The translations under genes and the position numbers were made by a program. 64,000 nt of DNA from Brevibacillus reuszeri (GTDB lineage: Bacteria > Bacillota > Bacilli > Brevibacillales > Brevibacillaceae): the NCBI RefSeq assembly GCF_001187725.1, contig NZ_LGIQ01000009.1, positions 566,859-630,858 on the forward strand. The letters are read 5' to 3'. This document shows positions 35,861 through 44,788 of the stretch, one piece after another (the first letter of the stretch is position 1; each line of letters starts with the position of its first letter). A model generated the notes under the pieces. It worked only from the letters and a program-made list of their open reading frames with translations, was not told where the DNA came from and did no database searches.

Positions 35861-37021
35861 CTATGCTTTGATAATTAATTGATCGAGTGTCTTTGGAAAT
35901 TGCGTAACGACAAGTGGCTCGTCGTCTGTGACAATGATCGTATCCGAATGGCGGAAGCCGGAGAATTCCTCGATGTAAATGCCCGGCTCGCTTGAGAGCA
36001 CCATACCTGGACGCAGTATGGTATGGTCTCCCACCTCGATCCACGGAGCTTCATGCTCCTCCAAGCCTTTTCCATGACCTGTTCGATGCAGCAGGTACTG
36101 ACCGTAGCCAGCTTTTCGGATGTAATCCAGTGCGATTGCGTCGATATCCGAGCATTTATTGCCAGGACGCATGGCTTCGATCGCCATCTGTTGCGCGGTT
36201 GCCATGACCTCCAGCACTTTTGCCTGCTCAGCACTCACATCCCCGATAAAGCAAGTGCGTTCACATTCGGCTCGATAACCGCCTACATTTGCGCCGCAGC
36301 TGAGAATCAACGTCTCTCCCTTCTCCATGCGCTTCGCACTCGGCAATGCATGCGGCATCGCCGTGCGAAGGCCACTAGGAACGAGTCCCCCAGCTGGTCC
36401 ACCTGGGACGTACACGACCTCACCCAAATCTTCAATCATTTTGTTCAGGGTATCCCCCGAGATTGTCTGCAGCATCTCCAGCTCTGACATTCCTGGAGTG
36501 GCTACCTCCGTTCCCCGCTTGACGATATAATCCGAGTAATATCCAGCCGAACGCAGCAATTCGACCTCATAAGGATCCTTTGTGAGCCGCAGTTCGTGAA
36601 TAAGGGTATTCACTGACAAGGATGTGGGCGCAATCAATTCTTTCACGCGCAGAAAAAGCTCGCGACTCCCACCATCGATGCTTACCTGCACTAAATTTGG
36701 ATATGTGTGCTTGATGCTGCTTATCATCCAATCAATCGGATGCACGACTCCCGGATATTCAAAATAGTCGCGTATGTCTTGGAAGATTGTCGCATGCTTC
36801 GCCTCTGCCAGCTCCATTACAGGAACAAACAAAATAGATTCACCCGATGCCGGAACAAACAAAACAACAGGCCGCTCATTTGGAAAGTGAAACAGTCCCG
36901 TCGTGTAAAAAATGTTGTACGTGTTCGTAACGAGGAGTCCACTGATGGCGTTCTTTTGCAAATGCTCTTGAATGCGGGCAATCCTTTCTGTGTAGGCTTC
37001 TTTCGGAATCTTGGTCAGCAT
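35861..37021 (-). CDS. M24-family (pita-bread) hydrolase, creatinase-like metal site
   Basis: 386 residues from ATG 37021 (GGAGGG upstream). The creatinase N-domain is at 1-135 and the pita-bread domain follows. Of the five metal ligands of aminopeptidase P, the first Asp is Ser241 (LSCGA), the second Asp is Glu252 (AECERT), the His is kept (His316, RTGHGKG), the first Glu is kept (Glu345, SSEPG) and the last Glu is Ser359 (GFRHSD). The His of MPHALPS, catalytic in creatinase, is present. The pattern fits a metal-free creatinase-like amidinohydrolase or amide hydrolase better than a Xaa-Pro peptidase. Confidence 0.85.
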   Translation of the reverse strand: MLTKIPKEAYTERIARIQEHLQKNAISGLLVTNTYNIFYTTGLFHFPNERPVVLFVPASGESILFVPVMELAEAKHATIFQDIRDYFEYPGVVHPIDWMISSIKHTYPNLVQVSIDGGSRELFLRVKELIAPTSLSVNTLIHELRLTKDPYEVELLRSAGYYSDYIVKRGTEVATPGMSELEMLQTISGDTLNKMIEDLGEVVYVPGGPAGGLVPSGLRTAMPHALPSAKRMEKGETLILSCGANVGGYRAECERTCFIGDVSAEQAKVLEVMATAQQMAIEAMRPGNKCSDIDAIALDYIRKAGYGQYLLHRTGHGKGLEEHEAPWIEVGDHTILRPGMVLSSEPGIYIEEFSGFRHSDTIIVTDDEPLVVTQFPKTLDQLIIKA

Positions 37022-37040
37022 TTTTCGTCCCTCCAGAAAA

Positions 37041-37955
37041 TTATCTTTTTCTCAAGCGCGGATTTAGTGCTTCATTGATGCCAATTCCGAGGAAGTTAAA
37101 GGACAGCACGAGAACGACGATGGCAATGCTCGGGAACAATGCCAACCACCACGCATGGATAATGACACCGGTAGAATGTGCATTCTGCAAAATAGTCCCC
37201 CAGCTCCAGCTCATCGGGTCTCCCAAGCCGAGAAAGCTCAGCCCTGCCTCGGAAAGCACGGATGTTCCCATAATGATGGTCATATTGACCAGAATCGGGG
37301 GAAAAGCATTTAAGAGCACGTGACGGAAGATAATTTTGGATTCTTTCGTCCCAATCGCTCTGGCAGCTTCGATGTATTGCTTCTCTCGAATCGCGAGTGC
37401 TTCTGCTCGTGTCACTCGCGCAATCTGCGGCCAGCTGAACAAGCCGATGATGATCGCGATATTGCTGATGCCAGTACCGAGTACCGCTGCCATGATAATC
37501 ATCAGGGGAAGGACAGGCAGCGTCAGAAAAATATCGGTAATCGCCATGCCAATTTGAGAGACTTTTCCTCCGTAATAACCGGATATCAGACCAATCGGCA
37601 CCCCGATCACGATCGAGATTACAGCAGAAGTCAGGCCGACATATAAAGAAACACGCGTCCCCCAGATGACTTGATCGAAAATACTTAAACCAACAGAATC
37701 AGTACCAAACCAATATTGGGGACTCGGCGGTTGGAGCATGTTTGCGACGTCTCCGTACCCCGTGGGACGATCGCTGAAGACTGGAGCGAGAATAGCCAAA
37801 AGCAACAAAATGAGAATGCCATAAAGACCGATGACGCCTAAGCGGTTCCGTCGAAAGTGCTTGATAAACTCCCGCAAAGGGGATGTCCTCGGCTGATGGA
37901 TCGATAAAGGCAACGAACTAGGGACTTTTTCTTCGATCAACGTGGTATTTTCCAA
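37041..37955 (-). CDS. Peptide ABC transporter permease, OppC type (system c)
   Basis: TTG 37955 has GGGGGTGA 7 nt upstream; 304 residues. YWFGTDSVGLSIFDQV replaces the usual GRDIFSR stretch. Six helices with ATPase loop QYIEAARAIGTKE. Works with 37970-38929. Confidence 0.92.
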   Translation of the reverse strand: MENTTLIEEKVPSSLPLSIHQPRTSPLREFIKHFRRNRLGVIGLYGILILLLLAILAPVFSDRPTGYGDVANMLQPPSPQYWFGTDSVGLSIFDQVIWGTRVSLYVGLTSAVISIVIGVPIGLISGYYGGKVSQIGMAITDIFLTLPVLPLMIIMAAVLGTGISNIAIIIGLFSWPQIARVTRAEALAIREKQYIEAARAIGTKESKIIFRHVLLNAFPPILVNMTIIMGTSVLSEAGLSFLGLGDPMSWSWGTILQNAHSTGVIIHAWWLALFPSIAIVVLVLSFNFLGIGINEALNPRLRKR

Positions 37956-37969
37956 TCACTTTTCACCCC

Positions 37970-38929
37970 CTAGTTGTTCGTAATTTTGGGATCCAGGTAC
38001 GAATAGACGAGATCAGTCAAGATATTCACTACGACAACCGTTACCGCCAAGATCAAAAAGGTGCCTTGCAGAATCGGGTAATCATGCTCTTTGACTGCTT
38101 CATAGATCAGCCTGCCGAGTCCTGGATAGGCAAACACGGTTTCTGTCAGGATAGCCCCGCCGACGATGGCGCCAAGCTGCAACCCCATCATGGTAACAGT
38201 GGAAAGCAAGGAATTTCGTACGGCATGTCGCCAGAGGACTACTCTTTCCTTCAATCCTTTGGCCCGAGCAGTTCGGATGTACTCCTCATTCAAAACGTCA
38301 ATGGTGCTTGCCCGCATATACAGCACATAGCTGGCCAAATGTACAATCGTTAAAGAAACGACTGGCAAAACAAGATGATGGGTAGCATCCCAGATATAAT
38401 CCCAGCCCTCGATGCCTACCGATACAGCTCCACCTATGGGGAACCAGGGAATTTTCAATCCGAGGAAATAAAGCAGGATGATCCCCAGCCAGGGAATAAA
38501 CAGCGCGATCCCCAAGATCGATAAAGCATTGATCGCCTGATCGAGAAACGATCCTTTTCGATAAGCGGCAATAACGCCCAACGGTATGCCAATCAATGCC
38601 GTAATAAGCATGGAGACCGACATTAAAATCAAGGTCCAGGGCAGCCTCGATAAAATCACGTCCATCACGGGCACCCTCTGCACAAAGGAAGTCCCCAAAT
38701 CGAATTGAAGGAACAGCTGCTTGAGAAAGATGATGTACTGTGTAAACAAATCCTTGTCCAGACCAAAGTCCTTTAACAACTGCTGCCTGATTTCCTCAGG
38801 AACACGATTGTCCAGCATCATGGTTGTCGGGTCGCCGGGCATTACACGCAGGATTAAAAAAGTGGCAGTCACAGCCACGAGCACGGTAATTACGCCGCGC
38901 AGCAGCCGAGCAATCAGAAAATGCGTCAT
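37970..38929 (-). CDS. Peptide ABC transporter permease, OppB type (system c)
   Basis: ATG 38929 has AAGGGAG at 8 nt, better than the GTG 9 nt further up; 319 residues. MPGDPTTMMLDN is the DppB/OppB marker, and the ATPase loop is EYIRTARAKGLKE. Six helices. Confidence 0.92.
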   Translation of the reverse strand: MTHFLIARLLRGVITVLVAVTATFLILRVMPGDPTTMMLDNRVPEEIRQQLLKDFGLDKDLFTQYIIFLKQLFLQFDLGTSFVQRVPVMDVILSRLPWTLILMSVSMLITALIGIPLGVIAAYRKGSFLDQAINALSILGIALFIPWLGIILLYFLGLKIPWFPIGGAVSVGIEGWDYIWDATHHLVLPVVSLTIVHLASYVLYMRASTIDVLNEEYIRTARAKGLKERVVLWRHAVRNSLLSTVTMMGLQLGAIVGGAILTETVFAYPGLGRLIYEAVKEHDYPILQGTFLILAVTVVVVNILTDLVYSYLDPKITNN

Positions 38930-39000
38930 GAGCGGCACTCCCTTACGTGGATCACTCCTCCCAAGCGGTCAGGCTACAACCGCTCAGGAGGATGTCCAGT

Positions 39001-40710
39001 TTACTTTTTGTACACGCCAACGAGAGAGTTCGGGTCTACTAAGCCTTGCAGGTCACCCGGGAACAAGGTGAAGCCTCCGAATTTATCTGCGTTATAGGCA
39101 AGATTGAATTTTTGCACGTAGATCGGCACAACCGGGAATTCTTTGACAAACAGCGCTTGGGCTGCTTTTACATCATCCCTGGCGATTTGTTCGGTTTTGG
39201 CGTATTTTGCTCCATCTGCCAGGCGATCCATCTCTGTATTGTTGTAGGTGGCCATGTTGTTCTTGGCTTTTGAATGGTAGAGATTGGCGAAAGTCTCGCT
39301 TGGCTCGTCCAGAACACCCCATTTTCCGATGTGCATTTGGAAATCGTGTTCATTAAACACTTTCGCTACCAGTGTGTTGTACTCGACTGGCTTCAAGATC
39401 AGCTTCACTCCGATATCGGCGGCGTTTTTCTCCAGAATTTTCGCAACCTTCTGATGGAACACGTTCGCTCCATCGTAAATGACCTCTGGCTCTACGTTTT
39501 TGCCTCCGAAGCTGCTCGGGGCGTTCAGAATTCCATCCCCATCGGTGTCACTGTAGCCAGCATTCGCGAGGATTTCTTTTGCTTTTGCCGAATCATACGC
39601 GGGTGCCTTTGCGTCAGGATTGATCCAATCTGCAAACAGCGGGGAAATTGGCGTGTCAATTTGCATGCCTGCCCCTTCCAGCGCCACGTTCAAAATGGTA
39701 TTGCGGTCAGTCGCAGTCGCCATCGCCAGGCGGAAATTTACATCTTGGGTAGGAGAAACGCCCTTGGATGCATCTGTATTAAAGCTGTAGTACGCAAACC
39801 CAAGACTCGCTGTTTGCTCTACTTTAATGGATGAATTGGTTTCCAGCAGCTTGGCAGCAGAGGTCGGTAAATCGGACGATGTCACATCCACTTCCCCTTT
39901 TTGCAGCGCTAGTGTCATCGTATTGGCATCCGGGTAAATCTTGAAGATCACTTTATCCAAATAAGCGCGTCCGCCTGGTGCGGAAAACCATTTGTCGATT
40001 GCAGCAAGCTCGATGTACTGGCCTTTTTCATACTTGACGAGCTTAAACGGACCTGCCCCGACTGGATCTTGGTTTTCAAAGGCTTTCGGGTCATCAATCT
40101 TTTCCCAAATGTGCTTCGGAACGATCCGCACCCAGTAACCGATAGCCCCTGAGAACGCAGGGTATGGATCCTTTAACGTATATACAACTGTCAGCTTGTC
40201 CGGGGTTTCGACTTTGGCTACCTGATCAAAAATCTCCGCTGTCCATTGGAGCTTTTTATCGTGCAGCAGTTGTCCTGTAAAGGCGACATCCTCCGAGGTA
40301 ATCGGCTGTCCATCCTGCCAGGTCACCCCATCCCGGAGCTTGATGGTGATCGTAAGTCCGTCATCAGATGTCGTGACCGATTCAGCCAAGTACGGCTCTT
40401 TTTTCCCACTCGGATTCATCTGCATCAAATGCGGATACAAATTGTTAACGATCCAACTGCCCGGTGTAGTATTGGAGACGAGCGGATTCAAGGTATCGGG
40501 TCCAGATAGTGTTCCGACCACCAGGGTTCCACCTACAGTTGGCTGCCCGTTAGCAGGTGCAGGCTGAGTCGGGGCTGCCGGAGTGCTGGTGCCAGATGGG
40601 CTTGCTGCATTTTGACTGCCACTACTTGCTGGCTGTGAAGAGCAAGCTGCAAGCATACTGGCAGACAGCAGGAGTGAGAGCAGTACATTCTTTCGGTTGA
40701 TTCGCTTCAC
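39001..40710 (-). CDS. Family-5 peptide-binding lipoprotein (system c)
   Basis: 569 residues from GTG 40710 (AGGGGGAAT at 5 nt). Lipobox LAAC, then a Ser/Pro/Ala-rich linker. Normal domain order: GTLVVGTLSGPDTLNP, YLAESVTTSDDG, GVTWQDGQPITSEDV, GAGPFKLVKYE, then AKAKEILANAGYSDTDGDG and the C-terminal lobe with KNAADIGVKLILKPVEY. The DTDGDG loop may bind calcium. Binding protein of the system-c importer. Confidence 0.93.
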   Translation of the reverse strand: MKRINRKNVLLSLLLSASMLAACSSQPASSGSQNAASPSGTSTPAAPTQPAPANGQPTVGGTLVVGTLSGPDTLNPLVSNTTPGSWIVNNLYPHLMQMNPSGKKEPYLAESVTTSDDGLTITIKLRDGVTWQDGQPITSEDVAFTGQLLHDKKLQWTAEIFDQVAKVETPDKLTVVYTLKDPYPAFSGAIGYWVRIVPKHIWEKIDDPKAFENQDPVGAGPFKLVKYEKGQYIELAAIDKWFSAPGGRAYLDKVIFKIYPDANTMTLALQKGEVDVTSSDLPTSAAKLLETNSSIKVEQTASLGFAYYSFNTDASKGVSPTQDVNFRLAMATATDRNTILNVALEGAGMQIDTPISPLFADWINPDAKAPAYDSAKAKEILANAGYSDTDGDGILNAPSSFGGKNVEPEVIYDGANVFHQKVAKILEKNAADIGVKLILKPVEYNTLVAKVFNEHDFQMHIGKWGVLDEPSETFANLYHSKAKNNMATYNNTEMDRLADGAKYAKTEQIARDDVKAAQALFVKEFPVVPIYVQKFNLAYNADKFGGFTLFPGDLQGLVDPNSLVGVYKK

Positions 40711-40768
40711 GTTGAATTCCCCCTATTCTTGTTTGGTTAGAAACTATCAGCACATGTGCTGTGTGACG

Positions 40769-41740
40769 CTATTCGGTGTATAAATGGCAGGCAACCGCTT
40801 CTCCTGCTGCTGTCTGCTTCAAGACTGGTCGTATCTGCCTACACACGTCCATACATGACGGACAGCGTGGATGGAATGCGCAGCCTGTCGGAGGATTGGA
40901 TGGGCTTGGAACGTCACCTGTCAGGATGATCCGTTCTTTCTTTCGCTTTGGATCAGGGCTTGGGACAGCAGACAAGAGCGCCTGCGAGTACGGATGGAGA
41001 GGCTTTTCAAATAAGTTCTTTTTCGAGCTGATTTCGACGACTCGCCCCAAATACATGACCAGAATGCGGTCGCAAAAATGATTGACGACACTTAAATCAT
41101 GGGAAATGAAAATAAAGGTAAGAGAAAATTGCTGTTGCAAATCCTTCAGTAGATTCAAAACCTGTGATTGGATTGAGACATCCAAAGCAGATACTGGCTC
41201 GTCTGCAATAATCAGCTCGGGACCTAGCATCAATGCACGTGCGATGCCGATCCTCTGTCGCTGTCCTCCACTAAACTCGTGTGGGAATCGATGAATCGCT
41301 TGCTCGCCTAGTCCCACCACATGAAGCAGCTCGAGAATCTTACTCCGCCACTCTTTTTTTGGATACAATGAATAGTTTGCAAGTGGCTCCTCGAGTATCT
41401 GTCCCACTGTCAATCGGGGGTTCAGCGAAGAGTACGGGTCCTGAAATACCATTTGCAATTCCTTACGCAGCTCTCGCATCTCTTCTTTTTCCGTGTGCAG
41501 GATGTTTTTTCCCTTGTAGATCACCTCACCTTCTGTAGCTTCCAATAGGCGAATTAAAAGTTTTCCTGTTGTTGATTTTCCACAGCCTGATTCGCCCACG
41601 ATGCCCAGGGTTTCCCCTTTAAAGACGTGAAAGGATAAATCATCGACTGCCTTCACATGGGCGGTCGTACGTCGCAATAGTCCTTTCTTTATAGGAAAAT
41701 ACTTTTTTAATCCTTTTGCTTCTAGCAGGATCTCACTCAT
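40769..41740 (-). CDS. Peptide ABC transporter ATP-binding protein, OppF type (system c)
   Basis: ATG 41740 overlaps the previous stop as ATGA; 323 residues. Walker [10 protein letters not shown], signature FSGGQRQR, Walker [14 protein letters not shown], switch ISHDLS, Cys motif [15 protein letters not shown]. Confidence 0.93.
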   Translation of the reverse strand: MSEILLEAKGLKKYFPIKKGLLRRTTAHVKAVDDLSFHVFKGETLGIVGESGCGKSTTGKLLIRLLEATEGEVIYKGKNILHTEKEEMRELRKELQMVFQDPYSSLNPRLTVGQILEEPLANYSLYPKKEWRSKILELLHVVGLGEQAIHRFPHEFSGGQRQRIGIARALMLGPELIIADEPVSALDVSIQSQVLNLLKDLQQQFSLTFIFISHDLSVVNHFCDRILVMYLGRVVEISSKKNLFEKPLHPYSQALLSAVPSPDPKRKKERIILTGDVPSPSNPPTGCAFHPRCPSCMDVCRQIRPVLKQTAAGEAVACHLYTE

Positions 41741-42732
41741 ACAGACACCCCGCTTTTCTTCGGATATAACCAGCAGCGACATCGGACATGCTCCGAAAGC
41801 TCTACCAGTGGCGGAGATTCCCTTATGCACAGCTCAGTAACCTCTGAACAGCGCGTGACGAATCGGCAGCCTTTTGGCATTTCGGACAGCTGGGGAACGG
41901 TTCCCTCGATGGTATGTAAGCGATCCTTTTCGTCCCCGATTTTGGGAGTCGATGCAATCAAGCCTTTCGTGTACGGGTGGCTGGGGTTTTCAAATAGGGT
42001 GAGAACAGGGGCTTCCTCCACGATCTGTCCTGCGTACATCACAATGACGCGATCACAAACCTCTGCAACGACGCCCAAGTCGTGTGTGATGAGCAATATC
42101 GCCATGTCAAACTGTGCCTGTAGTTTTTTCATCAGCTCGAGAATTTGTGCCTGGATCGTAACATCCAATGCGGTTGTCGGCTCATCTGCAATCAAAATAT
42201 CTGGATTGCAGGCAAGTCCCATGGCAATCATTACCCGCTGCCTCATCCCGCCTGACAGCTGATGTGGATATTCGTTTACCACCTCATGTGGCCTGGGAAT
42301 CCCCACGGTTTGCAGCATTTCGATCGCTTTCTTTTTTGCCTGTGACTTGCTCATGATCGTGTGCTCGCGTATCAGCTCCATCAATTGAAAGCCGATCGTA
42401 TACACCGGATTCAGTGAGGACATCGGCTCCTGAAAAATCATCGACATCTCTTTTCCGCGTTTTTTTCGATAGGCGTCTTTACTAATCGATAGCAGATTCG
42501 TTCCCTGTAAGCGTATCTCTCCCTCGCTTACACTCGCGTTCTCTGGCAGAAGACCCATGATCGACAAGGCGGTCATGCTTTTCCCGCAACCTGATTCCCC
42601 GACAATCCCTACCGTTTCTTTGCTATCAACGTGGAAATCGATATCTTCGATGATGGCGTACTCTCTATTTTCCATTTTGATCCGAGTTTTCACGTTTCTG
42701 ACTTCTAACACTTTTGGCTTGTCTCGAGACAT
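41737..42732 (-). CDS. Peptide ABC transporter ATP-binding protein, OppD type (system c)
   Basis: ATG 42732 has GAGGGGGGAAG upstream, and no start further up is supported; 331 residues. Walker [10 protein letters not shown], signature LSGGMRQR, Walker [14 protein letters not shown], switch THDLG, Cys motif [15 protein letters not shown]. First gene of the ten-gene operon that reads from the sigma-54 promoter at 42782-42798. Confidence 0.93.
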   Translation of the reverse strand: MSRDKPKVLEVRNVKTRIKMENREYAIIEDIDFHVDSKETVGIVGESGCGKSMTALSIMGLLPENASVSEGEIRLQGTNLLSISKDAYRKKRGKEMSMIFQEPMSSLNPVYTIGFQLMELIREHTIMSKSQAKKKAIEMLQTVGIPRPHEVVNEYPHQLSGGMRQRVMIAMGLACNPDILIADEPTTALDVTIQAQILELMKKLQAQFDMAILLITHDLGVVAEVCDRVIVMYAGQIVEEAPVLTLFENPSHPYTKGLIASTPKIGDEKDRLHTIEGTVPQLSEMPKGCRFVTRCSEVTELCIRESPPLVELSEHVRCRCWLYPKKSGVSV

Positions 42733-42781
42733 GACTTCCCCCCTCGCGAATCGACATCTTCCTTCATTTACAAGACTTAGT

Positions 42782-42798
42782 AGCAAGGACTATGCCAG
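42782..42798 (-). promoter_or_regulatory. Sigma-54 promoter P3 (-24/-12)
   Basis: Minus strand CTGGCATAGTCCTTGCT: TGGCA and TTGCT with 10 nt between GG and GC. Predicted start near 42771, about 40 nt before the ATG of the OppD-type gene. Confidence 0.88.
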
Positions 42799-42866
42799 CT
42801 CGGATGATTGTGCAAAGACAGGTAAAGTCCTTACTTTTACGCCTCTGGCGGATCGCTTCCGGCTCA

Positions 42867-42910
42867 TTAGGTTGGGGCAAAGCTCCTTGGATGACCCCAA
42901 GTGACCCTAA
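42867..42910. promoter_or_regulatory. Candidate activator-binding repeats upstream of P3
   Basis: ACCCTAA at 42904-42910 and ACCCCAA at 42894-42900 lie in tandem 10 bp apart, with TTAGGTTGGGG in the opposite sense from 42867. They are 70-112 bp above the -24 element of P3. The region lies just after the terminator of the preceding unit. Confidence 0.6.
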
Positions 42911-42942
42911 GTAATGGTGAGTCGAAACCGGGGAGAAATAGA

Positions 42943-42983
42943 AAAAAGCTGCCCCCAGGAACCTCCGCAATTGGGAACAGCTT
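42943..42983 (-). terminator. Terminator of the M20-M28 unit
   Basis: Minus strand AAGCTG pairs with CAGCTT, extended by TCCCA/TGGGG, with a loop of about 14 nt and TTTTTTC after it. It follows the M28 paralog 5 stop by 15 bp. Confidence 0.82.
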
Positions 42984-42997
42984 CATTATTCTCGTAT

Positions 42998-44740
42998 TCA
43001 TTCTTGCAGGAATCGAACAGTGTGCATTACGAGATGGTTTGCCTGTTTGAGTGCATAATTGACTTCATTTCGTTTTCTTTGTAGGGCAGTAATGTGGAAA
43101 TAGTACTCCTGCTGCTTCGGTGTCGTTTGAACCAGCAACTCGATGTCAGCGAATTTCGGTACGTTTGGTTGCTTTAAAGCCAAATCATGCTCAAAGTTAC
43201 TGCCCTTCACGTAGTTGAGCGGCACCAGGTAGCTGGACAATTCCAACAGGCAGTGATTAATGGTAATCAGCTTTTCTTCCTCATTGACCGTCTCGATTGC
43301 GTCCTGCAGTTCCGCCAAACTGGCTTTCAGTGTGCGAATCCGTTCGAGTGTTGACGACAGGTCGAAGCGATTTCCTGCCCTCAGCTGCCACTCTTCGACG
43401 CTTCTCTCAACGTCCCTGATCGCCTCCATCTGGTCAATCGGATAGATCGGATTCGTCAACGAACGCCAAAGAATGGACAAGTAGATTTGACAATCCCGGA
43501 CCAAAAGCTCTGGGTCGATTTTATCGATGGTATCTTCCGTCGTATGCCACCACCAGCCAAACCCTCCCGATTTCCCCGACCCGAAAAGCTGGCTGAATGC
43601 TTTCGCCGCAGGATCATTAGATGGCTCTTGTTCGGACAGGCCCATGAAAAGGGAAGGAGTTCCCGTTCCCCAGAACGACTGATCTCCAGAACGTCCAAAG
43701 CGTGATCCCGTGAATTCCTGATTGGTAACCGTACTGATGACATCGTTTGCGAGCTTTCTTGTTTCTTGCATGGTGTTCGCTTCCGTCAGGACAGTTGAAT
43801 CTATCGCCCCTACAGAATCGATATTGACGTGCAGGAGGCAATTTTCCCGCAAATCTTCCCAATGCGTATCACAATACCATGCGGAACCCGCATAACGACC
43901 ATGCGAATGGCCCGACCAAAAAGCGAGGCGCAGTGTTCGCTTCAATAGACTGCGCTGTCCGGAGAGAATGCGTGCGACCTCCAGCATGGTAGCGTTGGCT
44001 GTCCCGTTATCCATCGCTCCATAATGCCAGGAGTCGATATGACCGCTAAACAGCACGAATTTCTCCGGCTCGGCCTGGCCTCTGATTTCCGCGATGAGCG
44101 TAGGAATCGTGCGCATTCCGGTTTCAACGACTGTCGAGATTGTACATTCATTTTGTCCATCTGCCAGACTGTTCTTGATAGCTTCTCCTGCCTCGATGGT
44201 GACAGAGACAACGGGAATGCTTGGGAGCAGCCCTTTGTTATCTAAGGTTGGTGTTCCCCATACAGTCGAGACGATCATTTCATGCGTGTGGGTCGCATTG
44301 ATAAAGACCGCTCCAATCGCGCCCTGCTCCTCCGCCGTTTTTACTGCAATCGGTGTAGCCAGCCCGTCCAGGAGCACGATTTTGCCAACGACCTGTAAGT
44401 CTTTGTAATTTTGCGTTGTACCAGAAGTAGCATACACCAATTGTGCTTGCAAATGATTGACGGATTGCCCCATTGAATGCGTAATCGATGGAATTAATTG
44501 ATCTGCGACAACAAGTTGTGATTTTACAGGTAAGCTAATATACGCATCGTGAAAAAGCAGCTCAGACTCCACACCGAACTCTGCTAATGTTTCACGTGCA
44601 AATTGAAAAGCACGCAGCTCTTCTTCCGAGCCGGACAGACGCACCTCTTTGGAAATGGTCTGCGTATACGCCATAAGGTTGCTTTTCGACACCTGCTGCA
44701 GGAGGTGTTCTTCTGGAATGAGCGTCTGCCATTTGTTCAT
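42998..44740 (-). CDS. M28-like metallohydrolase with PA domain, paralog 5 (divergent)
   Basis: 580 residues from ATG 44740 (AAGAGGA upstream). It is the most distant of the five: core motifs are HIDSWH, MDNGTANATMLE, WSGHSHGRYAGS, NIDSVG and WHTTEDT. The His-Ser in place of Glu-Glu is still present, so the change predates the duplications. It has a Gly-rich GSGKSGGFGWWWH before the last ligand. Paired with the M20 gene, 48 bp upstream, in a unit driven by P2. Confidence 0.86.
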   Translation of the reverse strand: MNKWQTLIPEEHLLQQVSKSNLMAYTQTISKEVRLSGSEEELRAFQFARETLAEFGVESELLFHDAYISLPVKSQLVVADQLIPSITHSMGQSVNHLQAQLVYATSGTTQNYKDLQVVGKIVLLDGLATPIAVKTAEEQGAIGAVFINATHTHEMIVSTVWGTPTLDNKGLLPSIPVVSVTIEAGEAIKNSLADGQNECTISTVVETGMRTIPTLIAEIRGQAEPEKFVLFSGHIDSWHYGAMDNGTANATMLEVARILSGQRSLLKRTLRLAFWSGHSHGRYAGSAWYCDTHWEDLRENCLLHVNIDSVGAIDSTVLTEANTMQETRKLANDVISTVTNQEFTGSRFGRSGDQSFWGTGTPSLFMGLSEQEPSNDPAAKAFSQLFGSGKSGGFGWWWHTTEDTIDKIDPELLVRDCQIYLSILWRSLTNPIYPIDQMEAIRDVERSVEEWQLRAGNRFDLSSTLERIRTLKASLAELQDAIETVNEEEKLITINHCLLELSSYLVPLNYVKGSNFEHDLALKQPNVPKFADIELLVQTTPKQQEYYFHITALQRKRNEVNYALKQANHLVMHTVRFLQE

Positions 44741-44788
44741 GTCACGGTCCTCTTTCCCTTTTCGTTTTTTGGATAGGTGTACCAGAGA

